Positions 12,725 through 25,390 of a DNA stretch of 64,000 nucleotides are shown piece by piece. Within the stretch, counting starts at the first letter, position 1; each line of letters starts with the position of its first letter. Both the position numbers and the translations under genes were made by a program. Below the pieces are notes generated by a model that had not been told where the DNA came from, did no database searches, and worked only from the letters and a program-made list of their open reading frames with translations. The stretch is from Rachycentron canadum (taxonomy: Eukaryota; Chordata; Actinopteri; Carangiformes; Rachycentridae), in the NCBI GenBank assembly GCA_038496675.1, contig CM076656.1, positions 1,909,143 through 1,973,142 of the forward strand, in the 5' to 3' direction.

Positions 12725-13067
12725 ACCGAAAAGAGAGGAAGAAAGAGAGAGACAGAAGTCAGTGAGCTGCCTGCTGCTGTGGGTCGGTAATGATATAATG
12801 AGAGGACTGCAGTGTTTAGTGGGCGGCTCTTTTTATAGCAACTGTCAAGACAAATGTGCAATCATTCACTTTGATTGAGTGAGTGTGTGTGCGTGCACGT
12901 GCGTGTGTGTGCACAGCGGCTCAGTGTTGCTGGGAAGCTGACTAAGGGATTGTGAGGTGGGTGAAAGAGCAGCATAGAAAAGTGAGGGAAAAAGGAAAGG
13001 GAAAATGGAAGGAGAGGATGTGACTAAATGAAAAACAAAAAAGGCAGAGAGGTGTCACTGTAAGAAG

Positions 13068-13089
13068 AAAAAAAAAAAAAAAAAAAAAA
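13068..13089. repeat. poly-A tract
   Basis: Homopolymer A run of 22 bases directly upstream of the DR5 array. It could be the tail of a decayed retroposed copy, but no element body was recognised. Confidence 0.9.
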
Positions 13090-13112
13090 GCTCAGGCCTG
13101 GCACTGAGAGAA

Positions 13113-13151
13113 GGGTCAGGCAGAGGTGACGGCCAGGTCACGCTGAGGTCA
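13113..13151 (+). promoter_or_regulatory. Four-half-site DR5 array (retinoic-acid-response-element-like)
   Basis: Four hexamer half-sites lie in direct orientation at an exact 11-bp period: GGGTCA (13113-13118), AGGTGA (13124-13129), AGGTCA (13135-13140) and AGGTCA (13146-13151). The 5-bp spacers are GGCAG, CGGCC and CGCTG. AGGTCA-N5-AGGTCA is the classical DR5 bound by RAR/RXR. The spacers are unrelated to one another while the hexamers are near-consensus, which argues against a simple recent 11-bp tandem duplication. Position within a gmds intron does not show which gene it would serve. Confidence 0.5.
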
Positions 13152-15620
13152 AACAAGGTGCAAAACCAGTAACTCCAGGGCAAGTTTAGAATGAAAACAA
13201 ACCGCCACTATCACTGCAGGTCACAGACAGGGCCTCCCCTCAGGTTTCACACACACACACACCAACACACACAGACTCTCATATTGCTGAGGCCACTTAA
13301 TTAAAAAAGAGATCCCTGGCGCTCCCTAAGAAAGTCCCACCTTCTAAAAGCAAATACACAGCTCTCCATCGGGGCTGTTTTAATAAGGATATAGTTCAAT
13401 ACGAGCCGTGCTGAGTGAAAGCCTCATTGTGGTTCAGAGAGAGGCTCTGAACGGAGCGTCAGTTCTCTCCTCATCCATCACACCAACACCTCGGCACGGC
13501 GTTTCCTCACCAATTATGCACCAGCCCCGAACGTTGTTGTGCATGTGTGTCATTACGTGCACAACAATATTAACACAAGGACAATGTAGGGTTTATTACC
13601 ATGACCCCGTGCCTCCCTGGCATATTGCAAATGTGTGTTTGTGCATGCCAACAAGTTTGCAAGTGTAAAGTGTCTCTGTGTGTGGGAGCTTGTACAGGGA
13701 CGCGCGCCCAGTTTAATATCATAAGCCTGTTTGAACGTGGATCCACTATAAGTCTAATAAAAAGCAGACAACATGAGGAAGCCATTTGGTGTTATGCGAT
13801 GAGGGAAGACGGGCTTTCAGTGCTGTGACCCAACAAATGTTTCCATTCCATTAAAGCCATGAGGCCTGTTTGAAGTGGACTGGTTGGGATGCTGTCTCCG
13901 CCACGCTCAATAGACTACAGGCAGCTCTCAGTGGGCCTGGCGGGAAAATGCTGCCTGGAGCTGTATCACTCGTCTCTCTGTACCTGGAGTTGTATTCAAG
14001 CTCAGGAAACAACACAAGCAGGTAGTTAAAGAAGGCAGTACTGCCCAGAAGGGAGCGATAAGACAAAGATGACATTCATGTGTCGGAAGTAAAGTGACTT
14101 AATAACCATTATTACTGATCATTGTTCTAGATGTTCATATGTAAGGATGAGTTATGATGATAATTACACAGCACTCTTCAAAACCAGCATTACAGAGTGA
14201 TTGACATTATTAAGCATGTTAAACATGAGAGCAAATTGAAACAGTAAAAAGTGACTTCAGGGGAATTTAAAATAAAGGCACAATAAAAATGCAATCATTA
14301 CTCATTTAAATACACAAATGTATTGTGATGAGTCCTCTGCCAAACTGATACATAGAAATTATTCTAAAGATCTGAGGAATAAGGAGACGTTTCTCAACTC
14401 AAAGCCCTTGGCAAGAAAAAAAAAAAAAAAACTTTTACAATGTTAACTGCAGGTGATATTGCTGGAGGGACGGCTGCCTTCATATAACCACGTCTCTGAT
14501 AAACCACTTACATCATGTTTACTGATTATGGTCTTTGGCTGCGTCCACACTGATACATTTTCAAGACAAAATGATCTCTGTCTGTATAATACACACATAC
14601 GAGAGTATTCACACACAATGAGCACTGAGCGTTCTACTCTCAGTTAATTAGTCCCATAAATTCCTACAAATAAGGAACAACAAAGATGGTTGTAGTGTTA
14701 AAATCCAGGACTTCACTGACAATAAGCTCAGGTCACTTGTTAATTGTTATCCATGTTGTTTTCACCACTGGTAGTCGAGGCTGAAAAGATCCAACCAGGG
14801 AGCAACAAAACATCTCAGTGTTTGCTCATTTAGTCTATATCACATCCCCGGAGTTTTCAATCTCAAACTGGTCTAGCAGCGTTTCCAAAACTCTCTCAGG
14901 GCTAGGGAGTTGGGAGCAGAGTGGATGGGAGGCGTTTTTGTCTGCTTGGGCACCGTTGACTTTCCTGACGTTATAAAATGATTTAATATTCCATAGTGGA
15001 GTTTTCATCGGCTGTGTGTCTGTGGTAAAACTGTGTCCCTGCACACAGGGGCCTGTCTAACTAAATAAGCAGCGGAGTACAACAGGGAAGCTTAAAGTAA
15101 AAACAATATATCATACAAGCACAAACATAAAAACTAACATTTTTCCTGCGTGCACAAAGGGAGCTATTTTTATCCATAGAGAGCTGAGTATCAAAGGGGT
15201 CAGTGAGTCAGACAAAAATCTAATGGAGAAAGAGAGAGAGCTGTGAGAGAGTGAGCAGAGCTGAGGCTGTGACTGAGCTCTTGTGATATTTGGCTCAGTT
15301 TTGATACTCTGCAGTCTGGACTGAGAATCTTCCCACGAGCCGCTCGGCCGCCTGATGGAGCGAGAGACACACACTGAGACGAGCAAAGGGAGTGTGAAGG
15401 AGCGGGAGAGCAGGTCACACACATTCCAGTCCCAGAGACTCGGCCAGACTCCTCAGACAATTAAAACAAGATGACCCACTCCCTAACCCCCTTAAATATG
15501 GCCCTACTCCATCAGTGCTGTCTGCTGGACCAGTGAAGGCTTCATTTCACTCCCTGACTCTCACTATACTCCCTAAAATGTCACAACATGAGACTCTGCC
15601 TTTTCTGTGTGACAAGACTC

Positions 15621-15623
<3 letters not shown>

Positions 15624-15670
<47 letters not shown>

Positions 15671-15671
15671 N

Positions 15672-15728
<57 letters not shown>
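15624..15728. repeat. Long (CA)n microsatellite containing one N
   Basis: About 52 CA units with a single unresolved base at 15671. The phase is kept across the N if it is read as C. Confidence 0.98.
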
Positions 15729-15732
<4 letters not shown>

Positions 15733-16893
15733 CGGCTGGGAGGGATTATTGCATTAAGGCGCCTCTCACACTTGTGCCTTCCAATCAAGGAGTGTCTCAG
15801 CGTCACAAGGCAGCTGTGGACTCCCTACCTAGGACAGCTCTCTTCCTCTTTCAGCTCAGTTCAGTTCGATCTTTAGGCCTAACTAAGGCTGGGTATCAAC
15901 TCGACACTAATGTGGCAGCGCACAGTATCAGTAACAGTATCAAGGTTTTCTCTCTCACACCCCTTATCATCACCCCCAGCTCGCACGACCCGTCCTTCCC
16001 TGGCCTGTGAAACCCCTCAGCAGGGTACAGAGCCTCCTCCCCCCCCCGTCCAGGTGGGAGGTATGGAAGTGTGTGTGTGGGGGGGATTTCAGCTGCCCAT
16101 CACCTAACAAATCTGTGGAAGTCACTTTAGCCAATAATAACACAGAGAACCTCAAACTTTATTTACTGGTCACTACCCTGCAAAGTATAAAAAGTTTTTC
16201 AATAACAGCAACAGACAGTTATTGAACCTTTGTGTTGTTAATCTTATATTTTGGAACTCAAATTTCTAATTAATTGAACTATTTCTATGTGAACAATCAG
16301 TGTTATTTAGGACTGTGATTGGCTCATAGCCTTCTTCTTAGTTTTCAAAATAAAAGCAGAAAAAGTAAGACCTGGAAAGAGGAGATGAGAGAAGAGGCAG
16401 ATTATCACTAACTGTCCCAACAAGGTTTATAGGAAAAAAAAAAAAATACAATAGTAGAGTCATGTCAGTTTCCTTTTCTTAATTCTATGTTATTCTATTT
16501 TATTGTGTTATTGATTTCAGAGGACGGAAATATTTATGGTTTGTTGTTGAGTGATTTTTTTTGTTAATAACTTCAAAAAATAAACTAAAAGCAATAAAAT
16601 ACATTTATTTCCTTATATGAATACTCTGCATGTGTACATATGTGTGTGTTTGCCTCTGTGCAGGCATGTTTGTGGAAATGCCTGTCAGTCTCCCTTTCTA
16701 CAGGACTCCGGGGTGCAAACTATCCTGCAGGCTCCATATGAAAACTGAGGATTCTGGTTACACAAGTCGGTGAGGAGAAAGGAGAGAAAAACAGAACAGG
16801 AGAAGAAGGAGGAGAGCATCTGCTTTCATCCTCAACCCAGCAGGGGAGAGCTTAGGCCTGTCAGTCTGAGAGAGACAGCCAGCTGCTGCTGCT

Positions 16894-16896
<3 letters not shown>

Positions 16897-16953
<57 letters not shown>

Positions 16954-16954
16954 N

Positions 16955-17001
<47 letters not shown>
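16897..17001. repeat. Long (CA)n microsatellite containing one N
   Basis: About 52 CA units with an N at 16954. The phase is kept only if the N is treated as an inserted position, so the array length here is probably not exact. Confidence 0.98.
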
Positions 17002-17005
<4 letters not shown>

Positions 17006-17663
17006 CACTCACATACAATATAAACTTGGGGAAAAATACTGCATATCCTTGAACACCATTAAAGCTCTTTCATTCAACCATTTGTCTTGTTTTCACCATT
17101 ATAAAGATATATTCTTAATATTAAGGCTATACATGGAAAACGCTCATACAGCAAATTTAAGATTTGAATGCATCCAAAAAGTTTTTTTTCCAACAGGAAG
17201 GACCTTCAGCTTTTCTTCTCTCCTTTAAAAAAAATAAAAAGACCTCCACAAAGACAATCTTCATACCAGAGCTGTCACAGGCGTCCAGCTGGACACGCAG
17301 CTCTAATTTGTTCTAAAAGGCAAAGACAACTTGGTCATTCTTGACTCCTTCGGGCAGTAAAAGTCACTGAACTGCCAACTGTAAATTTACTATTAATCTT
17401 TAAATTCCAATGAATTTAGAATAATTAGTGCCCACAATCAATACTGCTATAAAACTGCATTAAGTCTGACGTAAAACTGCGTTACAACTTCCAAAAGCCG
17501 TTCTTAAACTGGAGGAGGAAGACGGTTTTGGTGAAGGACTTGAGGTTCTTGACTTCCAATGTTTTATTGAATGAAACAACCTTGAAACGAGAAAATGAAG
17601 TCGTTAATGTGTCAAACTGAATCACCTTCCACGCCTGCTGCTGCAAAAGAGGATCACACATTG

Positions 17664-17760
17664 CCTTTACTTATTTGGCAGATGTTTATATCCAAAGCGA
17701 CTTACAATTGAAGGACAACACTCAAGGAGACCTTGAAGTGAGTAATAAGCACTAAATCTA
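17664..17760 (+). repeat. Teleost interspersed repeat fragment
   Basis: Contains 'atttggcagatgtttatatccaaagcgacttacaa', written here in pieces: 'tttggcagatg', 'atccaaagcgac', 'ttacaatt'. This is a very common dispersed motif of fish genomes. Family assignment is uncertain and the boundaries are approximate. Confidence 0.6.
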
Positions 17761-20503
17761 TTCAGTGGGGAGAAGTACAAAAAATAGAGTTAAAGAAGTG
17801 CACAGTAGGTGCGAGTTAGAGATGTTAGTGTGTCAGAGGGGTTAAGAGAGGAGGTAATAAGCATCATTTTCTTAGTTCTGAGAGGATGTTAAATGAAGAT
17901 CCTCAACCCAGAGCAATGACACTGTTGCGTGTGTGTAGGTAGAGAAAACAAGGCTAACAGGATGTTTAACACTTCATCTCAGAATGCGAAACAATAACCC
18001 AGAACAGAACCGAAAAACAAAATCGCACTATGTATGAGAGACAAACCGAATGAGATTCACACAAATTCGATTCCAAAGCCAATGCACAGCATTTAGTGTA
18101 TAAGGCCAAACTGTATAATAACTGTTTACGTCTTTATTTTATTTGTGGGTGGAGAGTTTTGATGAGGTCAACAACAAAAGAAATATATTAAAGCTCATAA
18201 TAAAGGCACCAATTTCACAAATACAAGTGACAGATAAAGAAATATTTATTCTTCTATGAGCAGAAGATGTTTCCCCTTCAGGTAAAGACAACACTTAAAA
18301 AGGTGTCGTGCTTTCAAACTCAATAAGTGTGCAAGTGCAAAACAAGTGCAGCAAAAACACACAAATCATAACTGATTACGTTGTTCACCGACTGTGGGAG
18401 AGAACAGAGAACGCGGAGTAACGGATGAGTCCTGGCTGAAGGAGTGTGCACACTTTAGGGTTTAAAGCCTCGTGTGGCAAGTTGCGAATCTGCCACATTG
18501 CCAGTGGGAACACTGCTATATTGATTTTAGTGGTAGAAAACTCCCAGCCAGCACTAACCCCTCCGTCATTCCCTCTCCCAGCTGTGCTCCAGTCGCAGCT
18601 TTGATCCAACTCTTTCAGCCAATCAGCCGGAGCTGTGCAGCCAAGTGGAGAGAAACAGAGGGGTGAGAACGAAATGAACAGAGCAGGAACTGAGACTGAG
18701 AGGAGAAGAAGAAAGACATTCCCTGAATCTCACCCTGAGGAAAGCGGGACATCATATGGGTCCGGTTTCTGTCTGTAAAAGCTGCACAGGTTCCTGCTGA
18801 AACGTCGGGGGTCATACACATGCATGTAGACATACATACCATAACATACACATAACAAACACACAACCCCGCACACATTTAGTGTAACCCTGCAGCGGCC
18901 CCCTTCATGAGAGCAGTAACTATCGAGTCCATACTATCGTGGATCTGTCTGCTATCTGCTCCTCCATTGTTGGAGCAGTGAGACGGAGTCAGCTTTACAC
19001 AGTCCTCCTCTATTTATCTTCCTCAGGTCTAATTTATGTGCACTGCGAAAATATTCAACATTTCGCTGCTCTGTGACCCCCCCCTCCCCTCCCACAGAAC
19101 CTCCTCCTCTGTCCCTCTGGTACGATGCCACAATAAACACTCACCCCACGTTTGATGATCGAGGATTTGGACCAATGGGGGCAAGATGTGGCAAGAGTAC
19201 CTCTCTGGAAATCTATTTTAAGTCTCTCACCGAATTCATTAGACTCTTATCATCAAATCCCACCTACAAGTGTTTATCCAAGTGCAAACTCTCCTCTGTC
19301 TACCTGTAAGCATCGTCCTATTCATGACAACAGCCTAACAAGGCTGACTGGTTTCTCTTCTTGAGTCCTGAACTCAGCAAGATAAGGTCAAGACCTATGT
19401 AGCTTTTTGCATTCATCTGTATCTCTTCTCCTCCTGAATTCATAATAAAGCTGCTCTCATTTACTCGTTTGTTTTTCTGGCAGTCACATCCAAGCTGCCA
19501 ATGTTGTCTGCCAGGATCAGCAAACACGAGTTAAAGACAAAGGCTGATTTCTGCTGTATCGCTCAGAGTTAAAACTTCAACTCAACAAGTCTGAAAAGTT
19601 GGTTCCACTAGAGTGAAAGGCGCTGAGTTGGCAACACAGCTCGTTTGCACCGAATCATTTTGAAAGAGCAGCGACCAACAGGGAAACTCCAACACTCGTC
19701 TGGTCAACAAATGGTGAAAGCCTTTCCTCACGTAACTGGCAATGTTGTTGTGGTCCAACCAAAAATACAAACTACTCATTTGCTAAACGAAACTGTGAAC
19801 TCTACAAACAGTAGCAGCCATAAAATCAGCAGAACATTTATTATCAGTCAATCCAGATGAATAAAGTTTTTTTTTTAAAAATGCTCTGAACAAAAGGCTC
19901 AAGATTTCTCCGGCTCTTTAGTTTGTTTTTTTTTTAGTTTTAAAAATAATGGTAATGTCATAATGGGTGGAAACAAAATCCACCTAAAATCTCCCAAAAC
20001 TAACTTGATATGATTCCTATTGTCTTTAAAAGAGATTTAAAAATACTTAAAGATTTTCTCTAAGTAAAATCGTTGAGCTCATTTTGGTTTTGTTCCACCA
20101 AAAGTGTTTGCTGAGCTGCTTGTCAAAAGAGGAAAACACAACAATTGGGTGCATGGTGGTGTATAATTTGTGCACAAATCAGTTTATTAAAATTCTGGGA
20201 TCATTTGGGATTTTATCGGCAGAACATACGAAACAATCATGAAGAGAAGATAAGCATAAACAGCCTTGATCCGTGAGTCATTTTATTTATGAATCCTCAA
20301 ATTTCAAGCATTCACCCTTGAGACCTGCAGTTGAGTCCATGTTCCAAAGGACTGATTTTAAAGGCTCCATGAACCAATGAAACTACTCAGACCAGAGATC
20401 AGGTTTCCTTATCAGTCCTTTAAGAGGCCTGAAATGTTTTTGTTTTGTTCAGTCATCATGCTCTATAAATGTACATGTTGGGGAAATGAGCCCAAAGTAT
20501 GTA

Positions 20504-20527
20504 TGTGTGTGTGTGTGTGTGTGTGTG
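20504..20527. repeat. (TG)n microsatellite
   Basis: TG array of about 12 units. A CA array in the opposite sense begins 150 bp further on (20678). Confidence 0.95.
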
Positions 20528-20675
20528 CACGTGCATGTGAGTATGTGTGTGTTCATGCATTCATGAGGTTGCTAGAGGTTCAGTGAGGTTTTATTACTCT
20601 CGGCCACAGGGGGGGTGCAAACCCCAGTTTATTGAGCTGCTGTTAAGGCCACGGGTCAAATTTCACCAGCAATTA

Positions 20676-20677
<2 letters not shown>

Positions 20678-20719
<42 letters not shown>
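20678..20719. repeat. (CA)n microsatellite
   Basis: About 20 uninterrupted CA units. Confidence 0.95.
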
Positions 20720-20721
<2 letters not shown>

Positions 20722-20850
20722 AACTCTATGCACAGCTGTTGTCATTTACTCATCCTTCGTGTGTGGGATGCCAGGTCAACGTGACAGTAGCTTCTGTCAC
20801 AGTCTCACTAAATGATAACACTCAGTCTAACCCCCTGCAGAGCGAGCGAG

Positions 20851-20855
20851 CGCGC

Positions 20856-20914
<59 letters not shown>
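20851..20914. repeat. (CG)/(CA)n microsatellite
   Basis: A short GAGC/CGCG lead-in runs into about 27 CA units. Confidence 0.95.
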
Positions 20915-20915
<1 letters not shown>

Positions 20916-21440
20916 GCACACCTCACAGGATGACATTATGATGTCATTATGATGATTATGCCTGAGTGTGTGTTGGGGCATCAGGGGTTGAGGGGTCAGG
21001 GGGTTTGGATGTAGTCAGGAGATCTTGGTGATGAAACCTAACGCTCCCTCTCCTCTGCCCTATTAGTTCCCGTTTTAGCTCTTTACCACTCCAGCTGTGT
21101 TTATTAAAACCGTGCAGAGCAGGCGAAGGTATTTATCAGCTCCCTGAATCACTGCAGTAAAGACCTGCACACACACGCAGACAGTTATCTACACCACAGA
21201 GTGTAGCGAGGGGACAGCGCCCTCCACATGGGCAAGTTTCTGTGCACAGGTTTGAACCCTGCAGCACAGCACACGTCCAGCTGTACCTACGCTGTTGCAG
21301 GGTACAGTTAGAATTTTTTTTTTGCATTGGAAGAGATGTGAAAATGGGGTTTGAAAAGTAGACGGAGCAGAAAAAATATTTTATACCAAAATATTTCATC
21401 AATAACTGCAGCTATTCATCCAACAGATACAGACTCAAAT

Positions 21441-21480
21441 CACTATATATATGTATATATACACACACATACATATGTAT
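21441..21480. repeat. AT/AC-rich simple repeat
   Basis: Alternating TA, GTATAT and ACAC words ('tatatatatgtatatatac'). Confidence 0.85.
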
Positions 21481-22243
21481 AGATTAGGTAGATCAGAGGG
21501 ACATATATTTACATTGTATTCATTTATTTATTATTATTTATCTTTATATTATGACATCTTTCTCTGATCAAAATATCTATTAATACATTTTAAAAATAAA
21601 TATTAGTTTTACCTTGAGTTGGAGCTGTGAAGTGAGAATCTTCTTATTACAGCAACTTGGTGAAAATGAACTGAACTAAACTGAATAGAAGCTGTATGAA
21701 CGGGTAGAAATACCTCAGTTTGTTCATTCCTCTTTTGTTTAAACTACCAGAGTCATGTAAAAACATCAAGGCTGTCGGACTGAAACACATGCCCAACACT
21801 GACACATCTTATGTCTGATCTCCACAGCCAATCATCCAGTGTCCATCAAGTCTAACCTCCTTTCAAATAGTCTCTCAGAAAGATAATGAGGCCCGTTTGT
21901 GAACTGAGCTGCACTAGATAAATACCTCGGCAAAATACAGACCTAAATGTCTGACTTACTGTACCAAGTTCATGAGCTTGCCCCTGCTGTCACCTCCCAG
22001 ACCAAAAACATGTGATGAATGGCTCTCCGCTCTCATCAATCATCTGTGATTGGCCCTGATCTGCGCTGTGATTGGCTAATTAGCCTCATCTGTAACCATT
22101 ACTGCACAGAGAGGCAGCTGCGACACAAAAAAAGGGATAAGAAAAATAAAGGAGGTGAAAAATTACACCATCTGGGCTGTCCTGTCACCTCACTGCCTCC
22201 ACACAATGCCAGGAATCAGACAGCTACTGCCACACAGGGGCAA

Positions 22244-22244
<1 letters not shown>

Positions 22245-22291
<47 letters not shown>
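22245..22291. repeat. (CA)n microsatellite
   Basis: About 23 uninterrupted CA units. Confidence 0.97.
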
Positions 22292-22293
<2 letters not shown>

Positions 22294-23159
22294 GAAAACT
22301 GCAAGGAGACACCTTCCAAAGATCAGAATTTCACAGGTAATTATATTTTGAAAATAAATAAGCGAACAAGACAAGAGCGGGGAGGAGGGCTTGTCGGGAC
22401 TGTGTGTCAGCGGGTCAGCCACATCTCATCTGGCAGCAGTTTCGGGTTCGGCTTCAGCAGCGAGGAGCAGCCACGCCAGCTCCAGTCAGGGGAAAAATAA
22501 GAGCCGGTTATTAGATGTCAGAGGGAAATATCTGGTAACTGGGTGGTAACTGTTCGCCAGACGAGTGCCGGACAGGAGGGAGCAACAGTTTGGTGGAGCA
22601 CTGATAGTGACGCAGTACAAAACGCAAAATAGTAAAAGGTTAAGAGGCGGGAGAGGGGGGTGACGTGAGGAATAAAGAACAAGAGGCGGGAGAGGAAACA
22701 GACAAAAAGACAGAGAGAAAGTGAAGCAGGATGGAGCCCAAGGGGAGAGAGAGAGAGGGGGAGAGAGAGGGCCAAAACCACGAGGCCGCCTGCTCCTGCT
22801 CCCTCCCAGCCAACCTTATTCTCTACACAGGAAATGGCTCTCTGCAGCCAGAGGGGGAGGAGGTAGGGGGTGCAGGGGTGGGGGCTCCAAACAGCTGTAC
22901 CCACGATGGGCCAACTCAGGGTGGGGGCACAGGCTGAGAGGAGAGGAAAAGGAGCAGGGAGGAGGGCAGTCCACGGTTAAAGATGGCTGACTCGTACATC
23001 TTTATCTGCTCAGAGACGGAGCATTTAGTGAGTGATTCCTGCGGGTTTCTGTTTCTCCTCCTTTCTCCTCATATTCAGAAACTTGTTCTGCATAGTCACA
23101 TTGCAGTGAACTACACTCAAGTGCACTCAAAAAAGCCAGTCATAAAAATGAAAACCTTC

Positions 23160-23460
23160 AAATGAGATCGGGAGGATTTGAATCATTTTCGACTGATTTT
23201 ATACTAAAGCTGAAGCTCAGCTCCCGGCGCGTGTTCCATAACACCGTAATAATAATAAAGGGCTCCATTGAGAGAAGCTGGGCAGCTCTGGGTCTGTCTG
23301 CTTGCTGGGGACAGACACCCGATACCCTGCCGAGACGATGCCCAGCCAGCCGCACGCCTTCAGACGTCGTTAGAGCAGACACACAGCACGCCCCTCCTGC
23401 CACCCACAATCCATCCACAGCCAATTACAAGCAATTTCCCTGTCCTAGGTGGGGTGAGTA
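23160..23460. promoter_or_regulatory. Candidate conserved non-coding block
   Basis: About 300 bp of complex sequence with no simple repeat. It contains 'ccgtaataataataaag', 'gggctccattgagag' and 'agccaattacaagcaattt' (two homeodomain-like cores). It is followed within 100 bp by the X-box-like site at 23547. The call is by appearance only. Confidence 0.2.
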
Positions 23461-23546
23461 GGAGGGGGGTGAGGGAGGGAGGTACAGCAGTTGTCAGCCT
23501 AAAGCAGACACACATGGTTCTGTTTACAAATTGCCAGTTGTTTGGC

Positions 23547-23560
23547 TTTGCCATGGTAAC
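23547..23560 (+). promoter_or_regulatory. RFX X-box-like site
   Basis: TTTGCCATGGTAAC matches the X-box consensus GTNRCC-N(0-3)-RGYAAC at all but the first base. The half-sites are imperfectly palindromic about a central AT. RFX factors use such sites at ciliary and neural enhancers. Function is inference. Confidence 0.3.
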
Positions 23561-25390
23561 ACGCTGCTGACGCTGTCGGGATGGATGGATGTTAGACAGA
23601 GTGAGACAGAGAGAAGCAGAGACACAAGGGGGGGGGACGGGTGGCGACAGTCGCCAGCTTTTGATGGTCCACAGGATGGGGTGAACTTTCGGCAGGAGTG
23701 ATGGCTCATTTATGCAAAATGAGCAAACGCCCCACGTTTGCCTCCTCCCTTCATCCACCCCCCTTTCTTCCTCATCCTCCACCTCAGTTCCCCTCAGCAC
23801 CTCGAGCTTCTGTTTGGCTTCCCGAAATCCGCCTTTCCGAAACTGGAGACGCTCAGCAAGGAGGTGCCTGATTCACCAGAACTGGAATGTCGGCGGTTCC
23901 CACAGGAAACCTGGAGCGTATCAAGCCCGGGTGCCCTGGACAGGCAACTACACACACACACACAGATCCGGCGACACAGGGTTGCACATACACAGCCGGT
24001 CAGTCAGATAGGCCGAGCATAGCATGGATGAAGAAACCTGCTGGATAGGACCCAACAACCGGGAATAAGTCAGGACTCACACTCGCTGTGTTACAGGGTA
24101 AAACTCAGAACTCTCTTCTTCTTCATCCCTTTGTTTCTGCACATTCATGACGTAGAGACAAACAGCTGTAACTCAGGAATCTCACTTTTCATTGTGTTTT
24201 CATGCAGCTGAGCTGCTTCGAACAATTCACTTTGTGTTTATTCCGCTCCACATTTCGCTCCTAAAAGTGCCACGCATACGTGTCACATCAAATCTGTCTG
24301 AAAAACACAATAAATGGGGCTTTTACTTCCAAAGTGTCATCAAAACTATTATATGTACCGTCCTTTATTTTGTCAGATGTGAATCTGTTTGTATGGGAGC
24401 GAAATAAAAATCACACAACGGATCCTTTTTCAAACACAATAAACCGGTCCAAACTGAAGTCAGACTTCCTGCCACACGAGGCAGAAATTATTCAGTGTGG
24501 TTTCGGTCAGATACGACTGAGCGTCAGTCTTGTGACCAACGCTCCACTGACGCCACTGACGCCTCCGCACCCCACCCTGACAATATGACCCGGTGCTCTG
24601 CTACCTCCCAACTCTGACACAGTGACCCCGCAGTGCGATCCCGCAGTTAAACGCCGCTTCCCCACGTAACCCCCTCACCCCGACTCCCATCTCAAAGAGC
24701 GCCCCCCGCCACCATCACCTTCTTATAACAACACTGTCCACTGTGAGGGCTCTGCTGTCAGACATGGCAACCCGTCGAGCCTTTCATCTCGGCAAGCCAC
24801 ACACACACGTTCCAACCTTAACCTATTACACACTTTGACGCACACGTAGGAATGTGCGCTTCCTTAAAACAGACACGTGCACTGGGGGGAAAAAACGCTC
24901 ACATTCAGAAACACTGAGCTCCTGGACGAGGCGACCCGACTGTTCGTTTCATCTCTCCCCTTCTCTCTCTGCTTGCTGCTGGCACCATTACGTTAACACA
25001 AACACCGTATTTCTGTCATCGTCCCCAGGACGCTCCATTCCCTTAATATCTCTCTTTCTTCTGCAGGCGTTCAGGGAATGGCAATGGGGGCCTGAAGGGA
25101 TCTGGGACATGGGTGAGTTATGGGAAACCAGAGTGCAGTCTGTGGCCTCACAGCATGTGGCCCTCTCTCTCTCCTCCCGCCCAGCCCCTCTCATTCTCTA
25201 TCTCTGTTTCTCTTTTGGCAGAGAATCATAGGAGGCTTCATGCAGATCGCATATTACGGCCTCAAATGATCTGGGAAAACACGCCGTTAATGCTATGTGC
25301 ACATCTGAACCCTGTTCAACTCTGAAGCAGTGCATGCACAGCTTGTGTGTACTTCTCTGGGCCTGTGTGCGGTTACAGTGTGTGTTTTAC

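Larger units (their letters stand above)
1..25390 (-). other. gmds: gmds intron, 3' side (partial)
   Basis: This is sequence transcriptionally downstream of the last visible gmds exon. The intron starts at 25390 with donor GTAAAA on the minus strand, and I could not find the next expected exon (encoding a segment starting about AMWLMLQ), so it runs off the window. Contents by region: 1-2500 unremarkable and AT-rich; 2506-2593 a hairpin and a DR1; 3685-3790 a repeat; 4000-5800 nothing recognised apart from a CA array; 5860-6280 a motif-rich block; 6690-6904 a SINE; 7000-8140 nothing recognised; 8225-8580 complex unique sequence; 9446-9808 a MITE-like element; 10581-10738 a CT-rich tract; 11390-11770 a probable repeat; 13113-13151 the DR5 array; 13200-15600 nothing recognised; 15624-17001 two long CA arrays; 17664-17760 a repeat; 18000-20500 nothing recognised; 20504-22291 simple repeats; 23160-23560 a motif-rich block; 23900-25390 nothing recognised. 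Confidence 0.8.

Noticed and set aside
14530..14575. 'ggctgcgtccacactgatac' and the similar 'cgtccacactgcctcagcg' at 42670 as transposon termini
   Set aside because: They resemble words found in fish dispersed repeats, but I could not define element ends or show homology between the two places.
15515..16010. Threonine/histidine-rich and cysteine/valine-rich frames over CA arrays
   Set aside because: They are translations of the microsatellite in both strands and carry no coding evidence; the same applies at 16758-17228, 36300-36749 and 48206-48562.
20851..20914. CRISPR-like or satellite array interpretation of dense repeats
   Set aside because: They are plain dinucleotide microsatellites without spacer structure.
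1..25390. Next gmds exon (AMWLMLQ...) on the minus strand
   Set aside because: Searched by eye for the expected coding words and found none; the exon is probably beyond the window start.
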